This document shows, in pieces, positions 33,990-46,147 of a stretch of 64,000 nucleotides of DNA (the first letter of the stretch is position 1; the number at the start of each line of letters is the position of its first letter). The notes under the pieces are model-generated. The model made no database searches. It saw only the letters and a program-made list of their open reading frames with translations, and had not been told where the DNA came from. The DNA is from Cunninghamia lanceolata (lineage: Eukaryota > Streptophyta > Pinopsida > Cupressales > Cupressaceae). A program made the translations under genes and the position numbers. Location: positions 4,278,001-4,342,000 of the forward strand of contig BSBN01000829.1 in assembly GCA_027924645.1 (NCBI GenBank), written 5' to 3'.

Positions 33990-35501
33990 TGATATATTGA
34001 CAGTGGCTTTCTTGAGGTGATCAACAACATTGAAAGAAATAGGACTTACCTTTTGTTGTCCTTTGACAATAGCAGCATCATTTTGCCTTTGAAAAAACTA
34101 TGTTTATACTTTGGACTGATCTTTTCTAGGTACAACTTTTCCCCTTTGAAGAATATTCATTTTTTGTTGTGCTGTGGGGGCAGTTTGTAATGAAGAAGTC
34201 TAAAATTTGTCCTTGGCAGGCTGCTATTGTAAATGTGTAGCTTGCTGATCAAGATCTACAACACTCTTTTTCGACCTTGTGTTGGTTGAAACAAGTGTAT
34301 TTGACTAAGTTTGGCCTTGAAGGTAATTTACACCATAGAATTCATTGCCTTGCTAGTTCATTAAGGCCACATCAGCATTATCTTGTTGAGCTGGAACCTC
34401 ATTTGAGACACTTTCCAAACTAGCATAACTGTTCTGCACCATCAAAGCTTGATTTCTCATTCCATTCATACATACAGCCTGGTGATGGGGCTGGTGACAT
34501 GAATAACACCAGTCACTATCCTGTGCCATGTTGTTCTGAGTGGGTACAAGCTCTTTTGAAGTGTTGGCAGCATTAGGATTATAGGATTGGAAAGGTCAAG
34601 GGTTATGATTTCTTCTTTGGCCATGTGGATTAGCTTGGAAAGGTGGCATATTTGGCTGATTAGATTGATACGGGGCTTGGTAAGGCCTATGCTCTTGACC
34701 ACTATGCTTCTTGATATTTACCAACTCATTCGCAATGGTTTTTAGTGTGTTTTTAATCTCTTGGAATTCTTGAGCTTGGATTGGGACAACAGTTTCTTGA
34801 GCTACAGCTTGGTATCCTATTGCTGGAACTGCTGGGACAATAGCTAAAGGAGGCACTACCATTAGCATAGATGGTTGGATTTCTAAAAAAATGGGTAAAG
34901 GAGGCCTTGGGGCTATTTTTCCTACTTGAATAAGGCAATTTTCTGCTCTAACAACAATCTCAAAAGCATCAGGAAGGGTGGAACCACCCATAGGTTTGAT
35001 CATTACAAAAATTTCACTATTTAAAGCCTTAAGATAAAACAAAAATGCGTGCCTTGCCAGAGTCTTTACCATTGTGGGGATCCTATCCCAAGTCCTCTAA
35101 AATTGGTAGTTGAAATCCGCCATGTGTTCGTGGGGGGCCCTTTTGATGGTGCTCAACTCTTCCAACAATGAGAGATGATTGGACTTGTCTTCAAAATGCT
35201 TGTACAATCTATCTCCTAGCTGATCCCATGTCGTTATCAAGTTCTCTACGAGACCTCTAAACCATTGCAAGGCTTTACTCTTTAATGATGCAACCAATAA
35301 TTTTATTGCTACATTTTCTTGGGTAACATTATGCATCGAACACAGCGTTGCCAAATCCTAAATGTGCTCAATAGCTATAGTGTGTTCTTCTCCATTGAAA
35401 TAGGGCAGACCTTTGAGGGTTGCAACTGAAATATTATCACGTTGGGTAAGTTGTAACAGGCCGCCCCCGTTAAAAGGTGCAAATGTGAACTCTCTAGCCA
35501 T
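33990..35501 (-). pseudogene. G Gag, broken by TAG stops
   Basis: The frame opens at ATG 35501 (MAREFTFAPFNG). Retrotransposon Gag features follow: YFNGEEH, LKSKALQWFRGL, WDQLGDRLYKHF (around 35180-35400). A Gln/Pro-rich linker leads to a zinc-knuckle-like CYSCHQPHHQAVC near 34470-34510, spaced C-x2-C-x3-H-x4-C. The same phase continues through the protease. Several stops, most of them TAG (for example near 35357 and 35094), interrupt an otherwise intact phase. Confidence 0.85.
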
Positions 35502-35830
35502 TATGGGTAACTACATTGTCAACACTAGACTCCTGCTTCTCTGTATTGGAGTTGGAAGGCTGAGTCTTGAAGGTGTTGATTTTGACCTCTTTGATGAATC
35601 AATTGTTCTACTTGTTGTCCTACCCCTTCTTGGTAGAGACAGCTGCAAATAGTCCAATGAATTAGAAATAGATCTGGTTTTCATAAGTTGGATATACTAA
35701 GTCTACATGCAAGACCAGAGAAAATTGAGTCACAAGGTATACTTTAAAAAGCCTCTAAAGACTAGAACACTACTGCATATACCAGAATAGCAAATTTAAG
35801 AATTGAAAAATTCTCTTAAAACACTTTCAG

Positions 35831-35849
35831 AGTCCCACCGGGCCTGCCA
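35831..35849 (-). other. Primer-binding site of G
   Basis: The minus strand reads TGGCAGGCCCGGTGGGACT, five bases from the 5' LTR edge at 35855. It is the same class of site as in L. Confidence 0.82.
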
Positions 35850-35854
35850 AAAAC

Positions 35855-38800
35855 TGTTATCAATCAGATATGCACCCTATGCTAAGTTATTCAACTTAAC
35901 TATCTATTGACACATGGGAACTCTCCTAGGCCTATGCGTTCCCTAAACTTGGAGTGAACCTCCAAAGTGGGCTGGTTCCCCTGGTGATTTTTCTTAATCT
36001 AAATGATTTGCAGAGGGAAAGCTGAGAGGATGAACTGAAATGGAACTCAAACTTAAAATAGGACTTATTTTAAAGCAATTTATAAATCACTACTTTAAAA
36101 TAAAGATTTACATTAGATTGTAGTTTTATTCTTTTTCTAATTTTTCCAATCTTGATAAAGCAAATAAAATCATTCAAGGCTTTTACAATGCATTGATTTT
36201 TCATAAAAATCATTAAAATACCATGGCTTTAATGAATATTTTGGCAAATATAAAAGAACAAAAATAAAAGCCTTTAGGCTTTATCTCCTTACCACCTGTT
36301 TGTAAAGCATAGAGGGTAGCTTCATGTATTTGACCTTGACTTATCATCAAAATGGTATAAGAGGTTCATGGGAACCCTCAGGCACATAACCTAGGCAACA
36401 ACTTGCCTTAATACCCCCGCAGGTATTACTGAAGGTTAAAAAAATAGAATTGGATGTGATAAAATACCATCGATCTTAGGGCTTGGGAGAAAACCCTAAA
36501 ACAAAACAAGTGAATGCCCTCATTTCTCAGCCCATTTTCATTTGCAACTTTGGGATTTTTAGCTCTCTGCTTGTAGCTACCACCAAGCTAGGGTTTGACC
36601 CTATAACTCCTCAATTATTTGCCATTCCTAAGCAATTTCTATGCAGTCTTCTCTAGGAAAATGAAAGGTAAGCTTATTCTTGCACATTTGATCCATTTCT
36701 CTTTATCACTGAGGCAAATTTTGGCCTTAAATCCATGGCTATGCTACATTTATCTGATGAAACTTTTGTCTCTACTTTACTGTTGTTCTTTCCTGTGTCT
36801 CAGCCACCATTGACTGCATTTCTGAGACTCAACTTCTAGTTCTGAATGCATTTTGTGCACAACGAAAACCTGAGGTAAGTTCATTATTCAAGCTCTATAA
36901 CTCCTTTATTTTGCAGGCCATGGCCATATTGCATCATTTCTAAACTTTTTAAATTTATCTATGGCTGAAAGCATTCTTCTTCTCTGTATCTGTATTTTAG
37001 TTGAAACCCCCAAGTGGGTTTAAATTGTGAGAAAGAAGAGATACCTCCTGCTATAGGTCGTGACCATTATTTGGGCTTTCTCAATCACTTTATTTTCTTG
37101 TATGGTTTCTTGTAATACAAAACCCTAGGTGGTTTGACTCATCTGTGAGGAAAGATACTTCATAATACTTGAAAGCATGAAATGGATCTCATTATTCTCT
37201 TCTGGTCTGTAGTTTGAAGTTTTCTCTTATTTTGTTGACCATGACTTTTGCCTGAAACCCCAAAGTGGGTTCGACCATCTCTTGAATATTATATGATTTT
37301 CTTGTTTCTCATTGTCATATGCTAAATATGAGATCTATACCTGAGGTTTCTCAATGAAATTTGATATGGGTACTGCCACTAGTGAAGGAAACACACATCT
37401 CTGACCGCGACCACAAGACCCACTTCATATTGTTTTACCTGCATTTTTCCTTTTATCTCTTTATCATGAAGCCTGATATGAGCTCTGGAGAATGAAGTCT
37501 TCTACACTCAGCTAGAAGTATTTTAAGAATCACTATATACTTAGGCCGCGGTTATATTTCATATGAAACACAAGCCACGGGCTTGTCATTTGAAAGATTA
37601 AGTCTTTATCTTCTCTACATGCAAGTAGTTAACCTTTGGTATCTTTATCACACATTGTAAGCACTTGAGGAACTACTTCTTGTAGCTATTCTGGCATATA
37701 GGATATAGTTGTACATTGGATTCTTATTACTGCCATACCTTGAAACATGATTTCATATTTAGTCAGATGAGTAATACCTAATTTCTATTATCAAATGGCC
37801 CCTCTTAGATGATGATTCATCCACTCTGCATACATTTGAATGGTGCATAGCATATTCTTCACATGCTACTTCCTGTAGTAGCATCTATACATATGATTCT
37901 TTTAATTATCCTGTATTGATCATGGTTGTTCTATACTCAGTTTTGGACATCATTGAGCTGTCTCAATGCTCATTAATGACTCTTACTTCTTCATATTTGA
38001 ACTGATAGTCATAGATGGGTAATGAGCCTAAAATTCATACACTTGGTTAATGCAATAGCAGAATATATCTTGATTTCCATGTGTATACTTGCATTCCATC
38101 CCCTCCTAATAATCAAGGGCAGCATGCTAGGCTCAATCCTTGTGGGAGCCCACTTTACACCACATGCTGATATAGTCTTCAAAACAACAACATACTTCTA
38201 TACCTGCACATGAAACAAACATGTTAGTTTAAAAAAAAAACATTGAAGCTCAATGATTATCTCATTTCAATCTCTCTTGTCCATGGATGATTTGTATGTA
38301 TCTGATTCAATATATCACAGACAGTGTATTATGTTTCTGCCTAATGAAGCTCATGGGGTATTCCATATCTTGAGCTCTAACAAAATCTTCTTTATCCCCT
38401 GCAGGTTCATCAAGTGTCAAGAACAAAGGAGCAGTTGAAACAAACATCAACTCAACTAGATCACAAAAGGCAATGATAGATATGCTCTATCTTGTTTACT
38501 TCATTTCTTCAATTGATTAGATGCATAGTATACTTTCTATTATCTATTGATTCAGATATTCAAGCTATTCCCACAGCTTGTGTGCGACATTTGATCTATG
38601 TTTTCATTCAATGCAATGTTTATTTCTTTTATGTATCTCATTTGTAAAATGAATAATCATTGTAGTGAAATGAAACAATTTATCTCTCAAGCAATCTTTT
38701 CCAATGCAATTGAATGATCAACTGAATCTTTTCCTTCTGTTATAACAATGAAAATTGAAGTCTTTATGTAACTTAAACTATGGAAAATAATCATAGCAGA

Positions 38801-38882
38801 AAAATGTTAAAACTTTCAACCTAAAATTGAACTTGTTGTACTAGCTCTACCAATTTGAACTGTAGGTGAAAAAATGGTAACA
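35855..38882 (-). repeat. 5' LTR of G (3028 bp)
   Basis: Plus-strand ends are TGTTATCAATC and ATGGTAACA. From 36368 on it is matched by the split 3' LTR. The leftmost 514 bases have no partner in the window because of C2. Near 35955-35985 it holds TGAACCTCC...GGGCTGGTTCCC, similar to the start of the L LTR near 22050-22080. Confidence 0.87.
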
Positions 38883-40374
38883 ATCCTATTACATCATACT
38901 AGTCTTGTCCACATTTCATCATGATGTTTGCTTTTATAGTATGTTCATTCACACAATATCAAAGGGATTTCACATAGTACATATATATGCATCACTTGAC
39001 ACTTTTGATTTTTCATTTATATCCTTTGCAAGCATCAAGATTTTTCTCCTTGGTTGGCCAAGATGAAACAAGTAACATGAAATGTGTAGTGGCCACAATA
39101 GTTAGCTCTAAAACATTTGCAATAAGTGGAAATCAAGTGTGGTTCAAGAACAAGGGATAATTAGGTCCTATTTTACCTTAGCACATTCTTCCAAGCTGGT
39201 GCACACACCATACAAAAGGAAAAGTCTTCATTATACACCAAGTCATCTCTGCAAACCTTTATCCTGCCCTGTAATTTGCTCCAGACCTAAGGTGGTACCA
39301 GAGGAGACAAAATTGCTTCATGCAGACAACAGACTAAATAGTGTATGTCTTTCAGAACAATCATGTATACTTCTTTTATCATTTCAAAGTATTTTATACT
39401 AGTGTAAACCCTTGAACTCTGATGCCAGCGTCCTTAACAACCACTACTTACCCAGTATTAGGATGAAGCTATGAACAACATACTTGTGGTAAACATAATC
39501 ATTTGAAACTTAAATAGTACATGCCAACTAGCCATATGAGTATATCATTCTATCAGGAAGGTCAATTACCAATGTGTGGTGAACTGCGGTGACTTCAACA
39601 ATCTTTCTCTACTCTCTTCACTTTACACCAACACATGTCTTCACTACTAACTCCGAAGATGCAACTATGGTACATATAAACACTTGAATCTTGAAACATG
39701 CATACCTGATACTCATATCTACCTATCCTCCAAACCGCAACATCATATCTCCATTTGTAGAGAAGTGTAGAGCATTTTCTTGTCTCCCTGTGACTACACT
39801 TACCTTGTTTCAACATTGTCTTCATTCTTCTATCTCTAGAGAATCTTGTGGTAAACATTATGATCTCAAACTTAAAAAAATAGATTCTTGAGTGTAATAT
39901 CTATCCAATAGTCAAAACCATAGGCCTGCACCTTCATCTATGGAAGAATGTGGTACATTCTTGTGGGTCTGTAACACCTTCTCTGACTTGTACTATACTT
40001 AGATAATTTCCTTCAATCTTTTTATAACTTTCTTCATCAGGTGGTAGACACCATAAGTTCATAATACTAACATATAGCATGAATCCAACTTAACTCATTA
40101 AAAAATTCAAACACACTCGTTTTCTCAACATATCAAATAAATGGACTTACACATGAACTTCAGAAGGTAAGGTATGACTATGTACATGTGATACTGATCC
40201 ATCTCCTTTACTTTATAACTCTTATGATCAACTTCATTTGTCTACTTCTTTGACCAACTCAGCATATATTCATCACTTTACTTCTTGATCTCACAATATT
40301 TCTAATCACTTGCATTCTTCCACACTACAACACTTCATACCACTATTGACATCAATGACTACCCATACGCAACA
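38883..40374 (-). repeat. 3' LTR of C3 (at least 1492 bp)
   Basis: It begins on the minus strand at 40374 (TGTTGCGTATGGG, with ATTGATGTCAA as in C1). The left boundary is lost at the 5' LTR of G (38882), so the full length is unknown. Small ORFs inside look like chance. Confidence 0.7.
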
Positions 40375-40751
40375 ATCTCCCTATTTGTCATTGATGGCAA
40401 CACTTTAACCTAATATGCACATATTTCTCCCCCTTTGGCATCAATGGCAAAGGGATAGTTGTGTTCCTTTGTTTTGGAAAAGGCTTCCCATGTCTAAATA
40501 TTTCTTATCACCTTTTATCAATCAACCCCCCTAAGGAGCAGCGTCAGATTCTTCAAAAATGACATAGCAAAATTGTTCTTCAAGATAATGTGTATAATGT
40601 GCCTTGTTCATATCAGAATGGAACTGCTTATTCTTATTGTATTCACCGCATATTTAATCATCAAAATTTGTCTTACCATCACAAATTTTTTTGTTAACTT
40701 GGAAGGTAGAACATTTTTGTAAATCAACTTCAACTGGGCCAGAGTTTAGTC
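40375..40751 (-). other. C3 polypurine tract and 3' untranslated region
   Basis: The polypurine tract (minus AAATAGGGAGAT) occupies about 40375-40387. A second purine run, AAAGGGGGAGAA, lies at about 40427-40440, again in CCATTGATGCC-like text, repeating the multiple-tract layout of C1. I see no coding sequence. Confidence 0.65.
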
Positions 40752-42975
40752 CTAGTTCTTCTTTACAGAAGACAAAATGTGTGATTGACTTTCAAATTGA
40801 ATGTACAATTCTTCTGACTCTTCCAAAGTGTCTAGAATTTTTATTTTTTGACTCACATTCTTTTCTTCAATCAGGATACCAATTAAGACTGCTAACCTCA
40901 TGCTCACCACTTCCCTTAACCAACTTATTTCACGTTTAATTTTCTCTCTTTGGTCTAGGAGTTGTTTCAACTAAGTATGAAGATTTTCTATTTGAACTCT
41001 AATAACTCCATCTGTATCCATTATAGGGTCATATACTTTTTCTACCTGAATTAGTTGTGACTCAATAGAATCACTTTGATCCTTTATACCCTTTGTAGTT
41101 GTTGGCTAGTTAAAACAAAATTGATACAAAATTTTGGCATCCTCAATACATTTATGAATATTTTCCACATTTTCTTGTAAACTATTACGTGCCTTTGCAC
41201 ATCTATCAAATGCATTAGCCAATCTTTTATTATTACATGTTCTATTATCTTTTTCTCAGCTTGCTTCTCTATATAAGATGAATGAGCCTTCAAAGACTCT
41301 AACATGAGTTTCATTTGCTGATTAGGAGGCAATGTGGGATCTCTCTTTGCCTTAGGCAATTCCTCCTATATTATCTTAGTTGCCTCTTCTAACACTTCAA
41401 CTCCTCCAACTTGTTGTTGCAAAATTTCTTGTCTTGCTGAGGATTGAAGTATATCTCCTAGTTGCAACTTGTGAAGTGGAGATATATTGGACAAGTTAAA
41501 GTGTCCATCTAACACTGGAAACTATAATAGTTGTGGAGTGACCACTAGTTGGATTCACATTTGCTAGGCTAAGAACTCCTTGATAGAATCAACTGAAGAG
41601 GAGAAGGAAGATGTATCTTGTTCATTTTCTGAGCTCTCCCCTGTATCAACATTTGTCTGCCCCTCTTGTTGTTCAAGATTATAATATTGTTTTGTATTCA
41701 GAGGATGATCATCATGCTTAACATTATAATCTAGAGAAACATTTTCTTCTTCATGTGCATCTTGTTCTTGATCTTGTGTTGCTTGCTTTTCTTTCTCCTC
41801 TTGAGAAACTTGATGTTCAATGTTGTGCTAAGGAGATGTAGCCATGTGAGGTGGTGAAGCAGTATTATATGGTGGAGAAGCTTGTGGCTTCTCCACATTT
41901 TTAGTTCCTTTCACCTCACCCAAGATTTTCTTTATCACATCCTTTATTTCCTTCTAAATTTTCCCTTTATCACCTTCTTTCATGCTCATAAGAGTGTCCA
42001 CTCTTTGTTTTGTTCTTAATTCTTGAGCTTGCATTTGAGCCAATTTCTCCTTTCCTTCTTGAGAAATACATGACCTAGCCATTTCAAGTGCTTACATTGC
42101 CTCAAGTAATTATTCATTTTAATGGCTTCTTCTCTTTTCTACCTTAGAGCTTAAGCTAGGATTTCTGGTACCTTTTCAATAACATCAATCATGGGCAAGT
42201 TGTATTAAAGCATATGCATAACTACAACATTTTCAATGGTCTTTTGATCCTCAGGAGGAACATCTAGATATAAATCAGTTGTGTTCTTTAATAACCCATG
42301 TTGTTCAATTCCATTGAAGACAACTTCGAATGGAAGAGGGCCTTCTGTAGAAGTTACTAGAGGATTTTACTTTGATTTCTTTCTTTTTCTTTTTAGCTTA
42401 GAGGTTTCCTCCTCTCCTTCTTCTTCTTCCTCTTCAATCTCTTCTGCCTTATCATTCTTTATTTTGGCTTGTATTTTGGGTCTAGCATGCTTCTTTTCTC
42501 CAATATTTTTCTGTGCTTGTGTTTCAGAAGTTGCCCTTCTTCCAATGGACTCTATTTGTGTCAACCTAGAGGGTAGTGGTGCATTTACAATAGCAAAAGT
42601 AGATCAGCTATTTCTTCTTAAACCTTGGCAACCTAGTAGAACAATAGAACCATGATGTGTCTCCTCTATAGGGGCTTCTAAAGTGGTTTTAGATGAAATT
42701 TCCCATATCTTATGCAACTCACCCCTATTCTTCTCAAGTTGCTCCTCTGCATTTTTCTTATGCATTTTATTCATAATCTCATCACAGGTGCCAAACCTCT
42801 TAGAAATGGTGTCTTTGGGTTTGCTGAGCAACATATTAGCATAGACCTTTATTTCTTCTCTAGAGACTTCATATGGTAGTTTAAAGATCTATGTAGTTCT
42901 AGGCTCAATAGCCTCCATATAGGTATAGTCCTTGTCAACTAAGAATGTGATCTTCTCCCTATATTTCTATTGTCA
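40752..42975 (-). pseudogene. C3 extra ORF: charged coiled-coil-like protein, broken
   Basis: Successive minus-strand stretches read as one decayed protein of roughly 740 codons. Near 42900 it reads KITFLVDKDYTY, then an amphipathic Lys/Glu segment (KNAEEQLEKNRGELHKIW), a Glu run and a basic cluster KLKRKRKKSK near 42370 that could be a nuclear signal. A Ser/Gln/Pro-rich linker follows (41400-41950). The C-terminus at 40970-40752 has coiled-coil character (LDQREKIKREISWLRE, LDTLEESEELY). It sits after pol and before the polypurine tract, where some plant copia lineages such as SIRE carry an env-like or additional ORF. I see no signal peptide or membrane segment, so envelope function is not supported. 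It changes phase at least twice and has many stops. Confidence 0.6.
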
Positions 42976-43295
42976 AGAATCTCCTACAACAATATACTGA
43001 AAAATGCACAAAATAACATAATGATATAAATAGCAAAAACACAAAAGGAATTTATTGATCACATGCCACTTCGAGGGGGAAACATCCTCTGAGCAAGCTT
43101 AATACAATAAATTCATGGATGCCTTCATTGGCCTCAACACATACTTATATACTAAATCTAATCAAAACAACTACTACTTCCCATGAATGTGGGATAATAC
43201 AATATGCTCACAGGATGACTTACAAAGCATATGCATCCATAGTAACTAATATGCTAACAAAGTAAAGAGAAGGGTTAAACATGAGTTCCTAACAT
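42976..43295 (-). repeat. 3' LTR of G2 (left boundary approximate)
   Basis: On the minus strand it starts TGTTAGGAACTCATG at 43295, right after AAGAGGGAGGGGA. The left end lies near 42976-42995, where C3 coding sequence resumes. I could not find a matching copy beside the primer-binding site at the right end of G2. Confidence 0.6.
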
Positions 43296-43308
43296 CCCCT
43301 CCCTCTTA
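43296..43308 (-). other. Polypurine tract of G2
   Basis: The minus strand reads AAGAGGGAGGGGA directly before the LTR start. It follows GAGGACAAAGCTTTTCT, typical of the end of plant chromovirus pol. Confidence 0.8.
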
Positions 43309-43329
43309 GAAAAGCTTTGTCCTCAAAGA

Positions 43330-45283
43330 TTAATATGTGGGAATTGTTGCTAAATCTGAAAGAGTGGTTCCCATGTTGCATCCTCTGGTTGCATGCCATG
43401 CCACTAAATTAATACATCAGTGATGGATCTGAAGTGAAGTTAACAAGTGTGCCTATTGAGGATTACCTCTGGCTTTAGAAGGATGGATCCTTCATCATCA
43501 AGTTTGGGTAAAACAATTTTTTCTCTGATGTTGGTGCCAAGAACTTTCTTTAGACTAGAGACATGAAATACTAGATGAACTCAGGAAGAAGGTGGGAGCT
43601 CCAATTAATAAGCAACTGACCCAATCTTCTAAAGAACCTTATATGGCCCATAGAACTTTGGAGCCATCTTATGATGCCCTTTGAGTTTAAGGGATGATTT
43701 CTTGTATGGCTGCAAGCAAAGAAAAACCATATCACCTACTTGAAAAGTGCACTCAGAACGATGTTGGTCAACCTATTGTTTCATTCAATTTCTTGCCATG
43801 TGAAGATTGTCCTGCAGGATGTTGAGAATCTAATCTCAAGTTTAGAGAATCATGTTGACTGCCTAAATTGGTGAACTACTAGGGGAGTATGGAAGGAACA
43901 CTGGTAGTGTCTGACCATAGACTGCTTCATATGGAGTCATTTTAGTTGAAGTGTGGTAGGAGGTATTATACAACCATTCAGTGAGAGGGAGCCACTTTGC
44001 CCACTGATGTTGTTATTCTAAGGTGAAACAATGAAGATAAGTTTCCAAACATTTGTTGACAATTTCAGTCTAGCCATTCATTTGTGGATGATACTCATAA
44101 CTCATTTTCAGTTTGGTGCTAGTGTGTTGAAATAGTTCTGTCCAAAAATTACTGGTGAAGGTTACATCACGATCTGAGATAATCAAAGAAGGGATGACAT
44201 GAAGATGGAAGATCTGGTCCATGAAAATTTGTGTGATTGAGGAGGTGGTATAGGGATGGCTGAGGGCACAAAAATGAATATATTTGGAGAGGTGATCAAC
44301 CACAACAAAGATCACCATCTTCCCTCTAGATTTAGGAAGCCCCTCAATGAAATCCATAGAAATATCTATCCAAATCCTTGTAGGGATGGGCAAGAGTTCG
44401 AGCAACCCAGGAATGAGTGTCATTTTACCCTTGTTGTGTTGGAAGGTATCAAATTCAATCACCATCTATTGAATTGTCCTTTTCATTCCCTTCCAAAAGA
44501 AGTTACTCCATGTTTGCTCATAAGTTTTGAGAAACCCTGAGTGCCCTGCTAATGAAGAAGCATGGAGTTCATCGAAGATAGCCTTCTGAAGATCTGTGTT
44601 CTGGGGAAGCACCAAATGACCATTGTATCATAGAGAAGCACAATCCCAAGAATAATTCAGAACAACAGAGGGGTTAGTGGCCAACTGTTGAATGATTTGA
44701 GATAATGAAGAGTCATTGATATAGCCCTACTGTATAGATTTCAACCAATTTGGAAGAGGCATAGAAATAGCTGAAAGGGAAGCTTGGTTATCAAATGTGT
44801 GAGAAAGAGAATCCACCACAATATTATCCTTACTCTTCTTGTAAGTGATCTCATAGTCATAACCCATGAGTTTGTTGGCTCATTTTTGTTGTGCTGGGGT
44901 GGAGACCCATTATTCCAAGAAATATTTCAAATTCTGGTGATCAATTTTGATGCAAAAATGATTCCCCAGTAGATATGGCCACCACTTTTGTACTACACGC
45001 AAAATGGTCATCATTTCCTTCTCATACGTGAAGAATACTAAATTCTTGCCAGAAAGGGCTTTTCCAGTGAATGCAATGGGATAGTCTTCTTGGAGGAGAA
45101 CAACACCAAGTCCATTAGCACAAGCATCACTCTTGATAGTGAAGGTGTTGGAAAAATCTGGCATAGCTAGAACAAGTGTAGTACACATAGCTTGTTTCAT
45201 TTTTTTAAATGCACACTCAGCAGCTTGTGTCTAGATAAAAGCATCCTTTTTCAACATAGCTGTCAGTAGAGCTGTAATCTTCT
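43330..45283 (-). pseudogene. G2 RNase H, integrase and chromodomain, broken
   Basis: RNase H (45200-44910) shows FTIKSDACANGLGVVL and FTYEKEMMTIL. The integrase zinc region (HASSLAGHSG) lies near 44560. The core (44465-44070) has DISMDFIEGLP, VVVDHLSKY and ISDRDVTF. The usual FHPQTDGQTE reads YHPQMNG then a stop, so the third catalytic residue lies past a nonsense codon. Downstream come the GPY-like segment (FYGPYKVL) and, near 43330-43430, chromodomain text EDATWEP with the aromatic Trp. A chromodomain would direct integration toward particular chromatin. Stops are frequent. Confidence 0.85.
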
Positions 45284-45288
45284 CATAA
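45284..45288. other. Target-site duplication of G3, left copy
   Basis: cataa here pairs with cgtaa at 51763-51767. The single difference is CpG to CpA. The flanking RT text continues in sense across the element. Confidence 0.8.
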
Positions 45289-46147
45289 TGGTGTAGTCAC
45301 AGTAGGAGGGTTCACAGAATGAACTATCCATACCATGCAGCAAGAGTAAATACAATGGAAACAACTCAAAGATATGAAATAAATGTAGATTCATTCATTT
45401 AGTATATTATAGAAATCAAATATAGATTGGTTAGCAACATGTGGGCTTACAATTGGGGCTCACAGGCCTGATTACAGAATATCAGAATATGCATAAGATA
45501 TAGCTTTGAAGCTCCTTCGCAAAGAATCTAAACTAAGAACTATGAATCAATTGCTAACTACTTTCCTAGGCATCTATTACATCAATATATATGATCTCCA
45601 GAACAATAGATTCCTCTGCATCAGCCAAGGAAGATCACAAACTCTAATGAAGAGCTGTAACGTGTGTACATGGATAGGTCAGACCTAAATGGATGGAACT
45701 CCTCCGCAAATGAATGGAATGATGTGCGGATCTTTGGGGAAGGTCAGCCACAAACCATAGATCATCGAATGATGTGTCATTAAGCTTTGAAGGTAGTGAA
45801 ATGCTCCGCAAGATTTCTCCTTTATCTGATTGTCTAAGACTGTCAGGATGCTCTGTTCTAAGAAAATAGTTGATCTTTTGATAGCGATATCTTTCCGTTA
45901 ACTGATTCAAATCGTCTAAAAATTGGGTATGATATAGATGAGCAAGTCTAGATGCTAGGTCTAACTCTGCAAGGTCTCAAATGTAACTGTGGTAGAATGA
46001 GGGCCAAAATATAGAAACTACTACTAATTGAATTGCCTAAACTAAACTGAAAAACTAAAAAGAAACAAACTAAAATGCAAACAAATTGAAATGCAAATGT
46101 TTTTGGTGATACAAGATTTCTCTTGAACTAGGGATGCTCCTACATCA
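45289..46147 (-). repeat. 3' LTR of G3 (859 bp)
   Basis: Plus-strand ends are TGGTGTAGTCACAG and CCTACATCA, so TG...CA on both strands. It matches 50920-51762. Confidence 0.93.

Larger units (their letters stand above)
12493..38882 (-). mobile_element. Ty3/gypsy (Tat-like) element G, host of C2 and L
   Basis: G runs from its 5' LTR (35855-38882) leftward through Gag, protease, an extra RNase H, reverse transcriptase, native RNase H and integrase (35501-29702) to the 3' LTR. The 3' LTR is split: 12493-13084, then element L, then 27501-29402. The missing first 514 bases of the 3' LTR should lie left of the window, beyond C2. The primer-binding site is of the TGGCAGGCCCGGTGGGACT type, shared with L. 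The PR-RT-RNH-INT order and the second RNase H identify the Tat branch of Ty3/gypsy. The right flank after 38882 is atcct. Confidence 0.88.
38883..42975 (-). mobile_element. Ty1/copia fragment C3 (3' part)
   Basis: The minus strand shows ATCAATGACAAATAGGGAGAT then TGTTGCGTATGGG: the same polypurine tract and LTR start as C1. The LTR extends left from 40374 to the edge of G; the region right of 40386 is internal. No reverse transcriptase is visible because the fragment is cut at about 42975 by G2. The internal part is an extra ORF downstream of where pol would be. Confidence 0.78.

Noticed and set aside
40752..42975. Calling the C3 extra ORF an envelope gene
   Set aside because: No signal peptide, transmembrane segment or furin-like site is visible; position alone is not enough.
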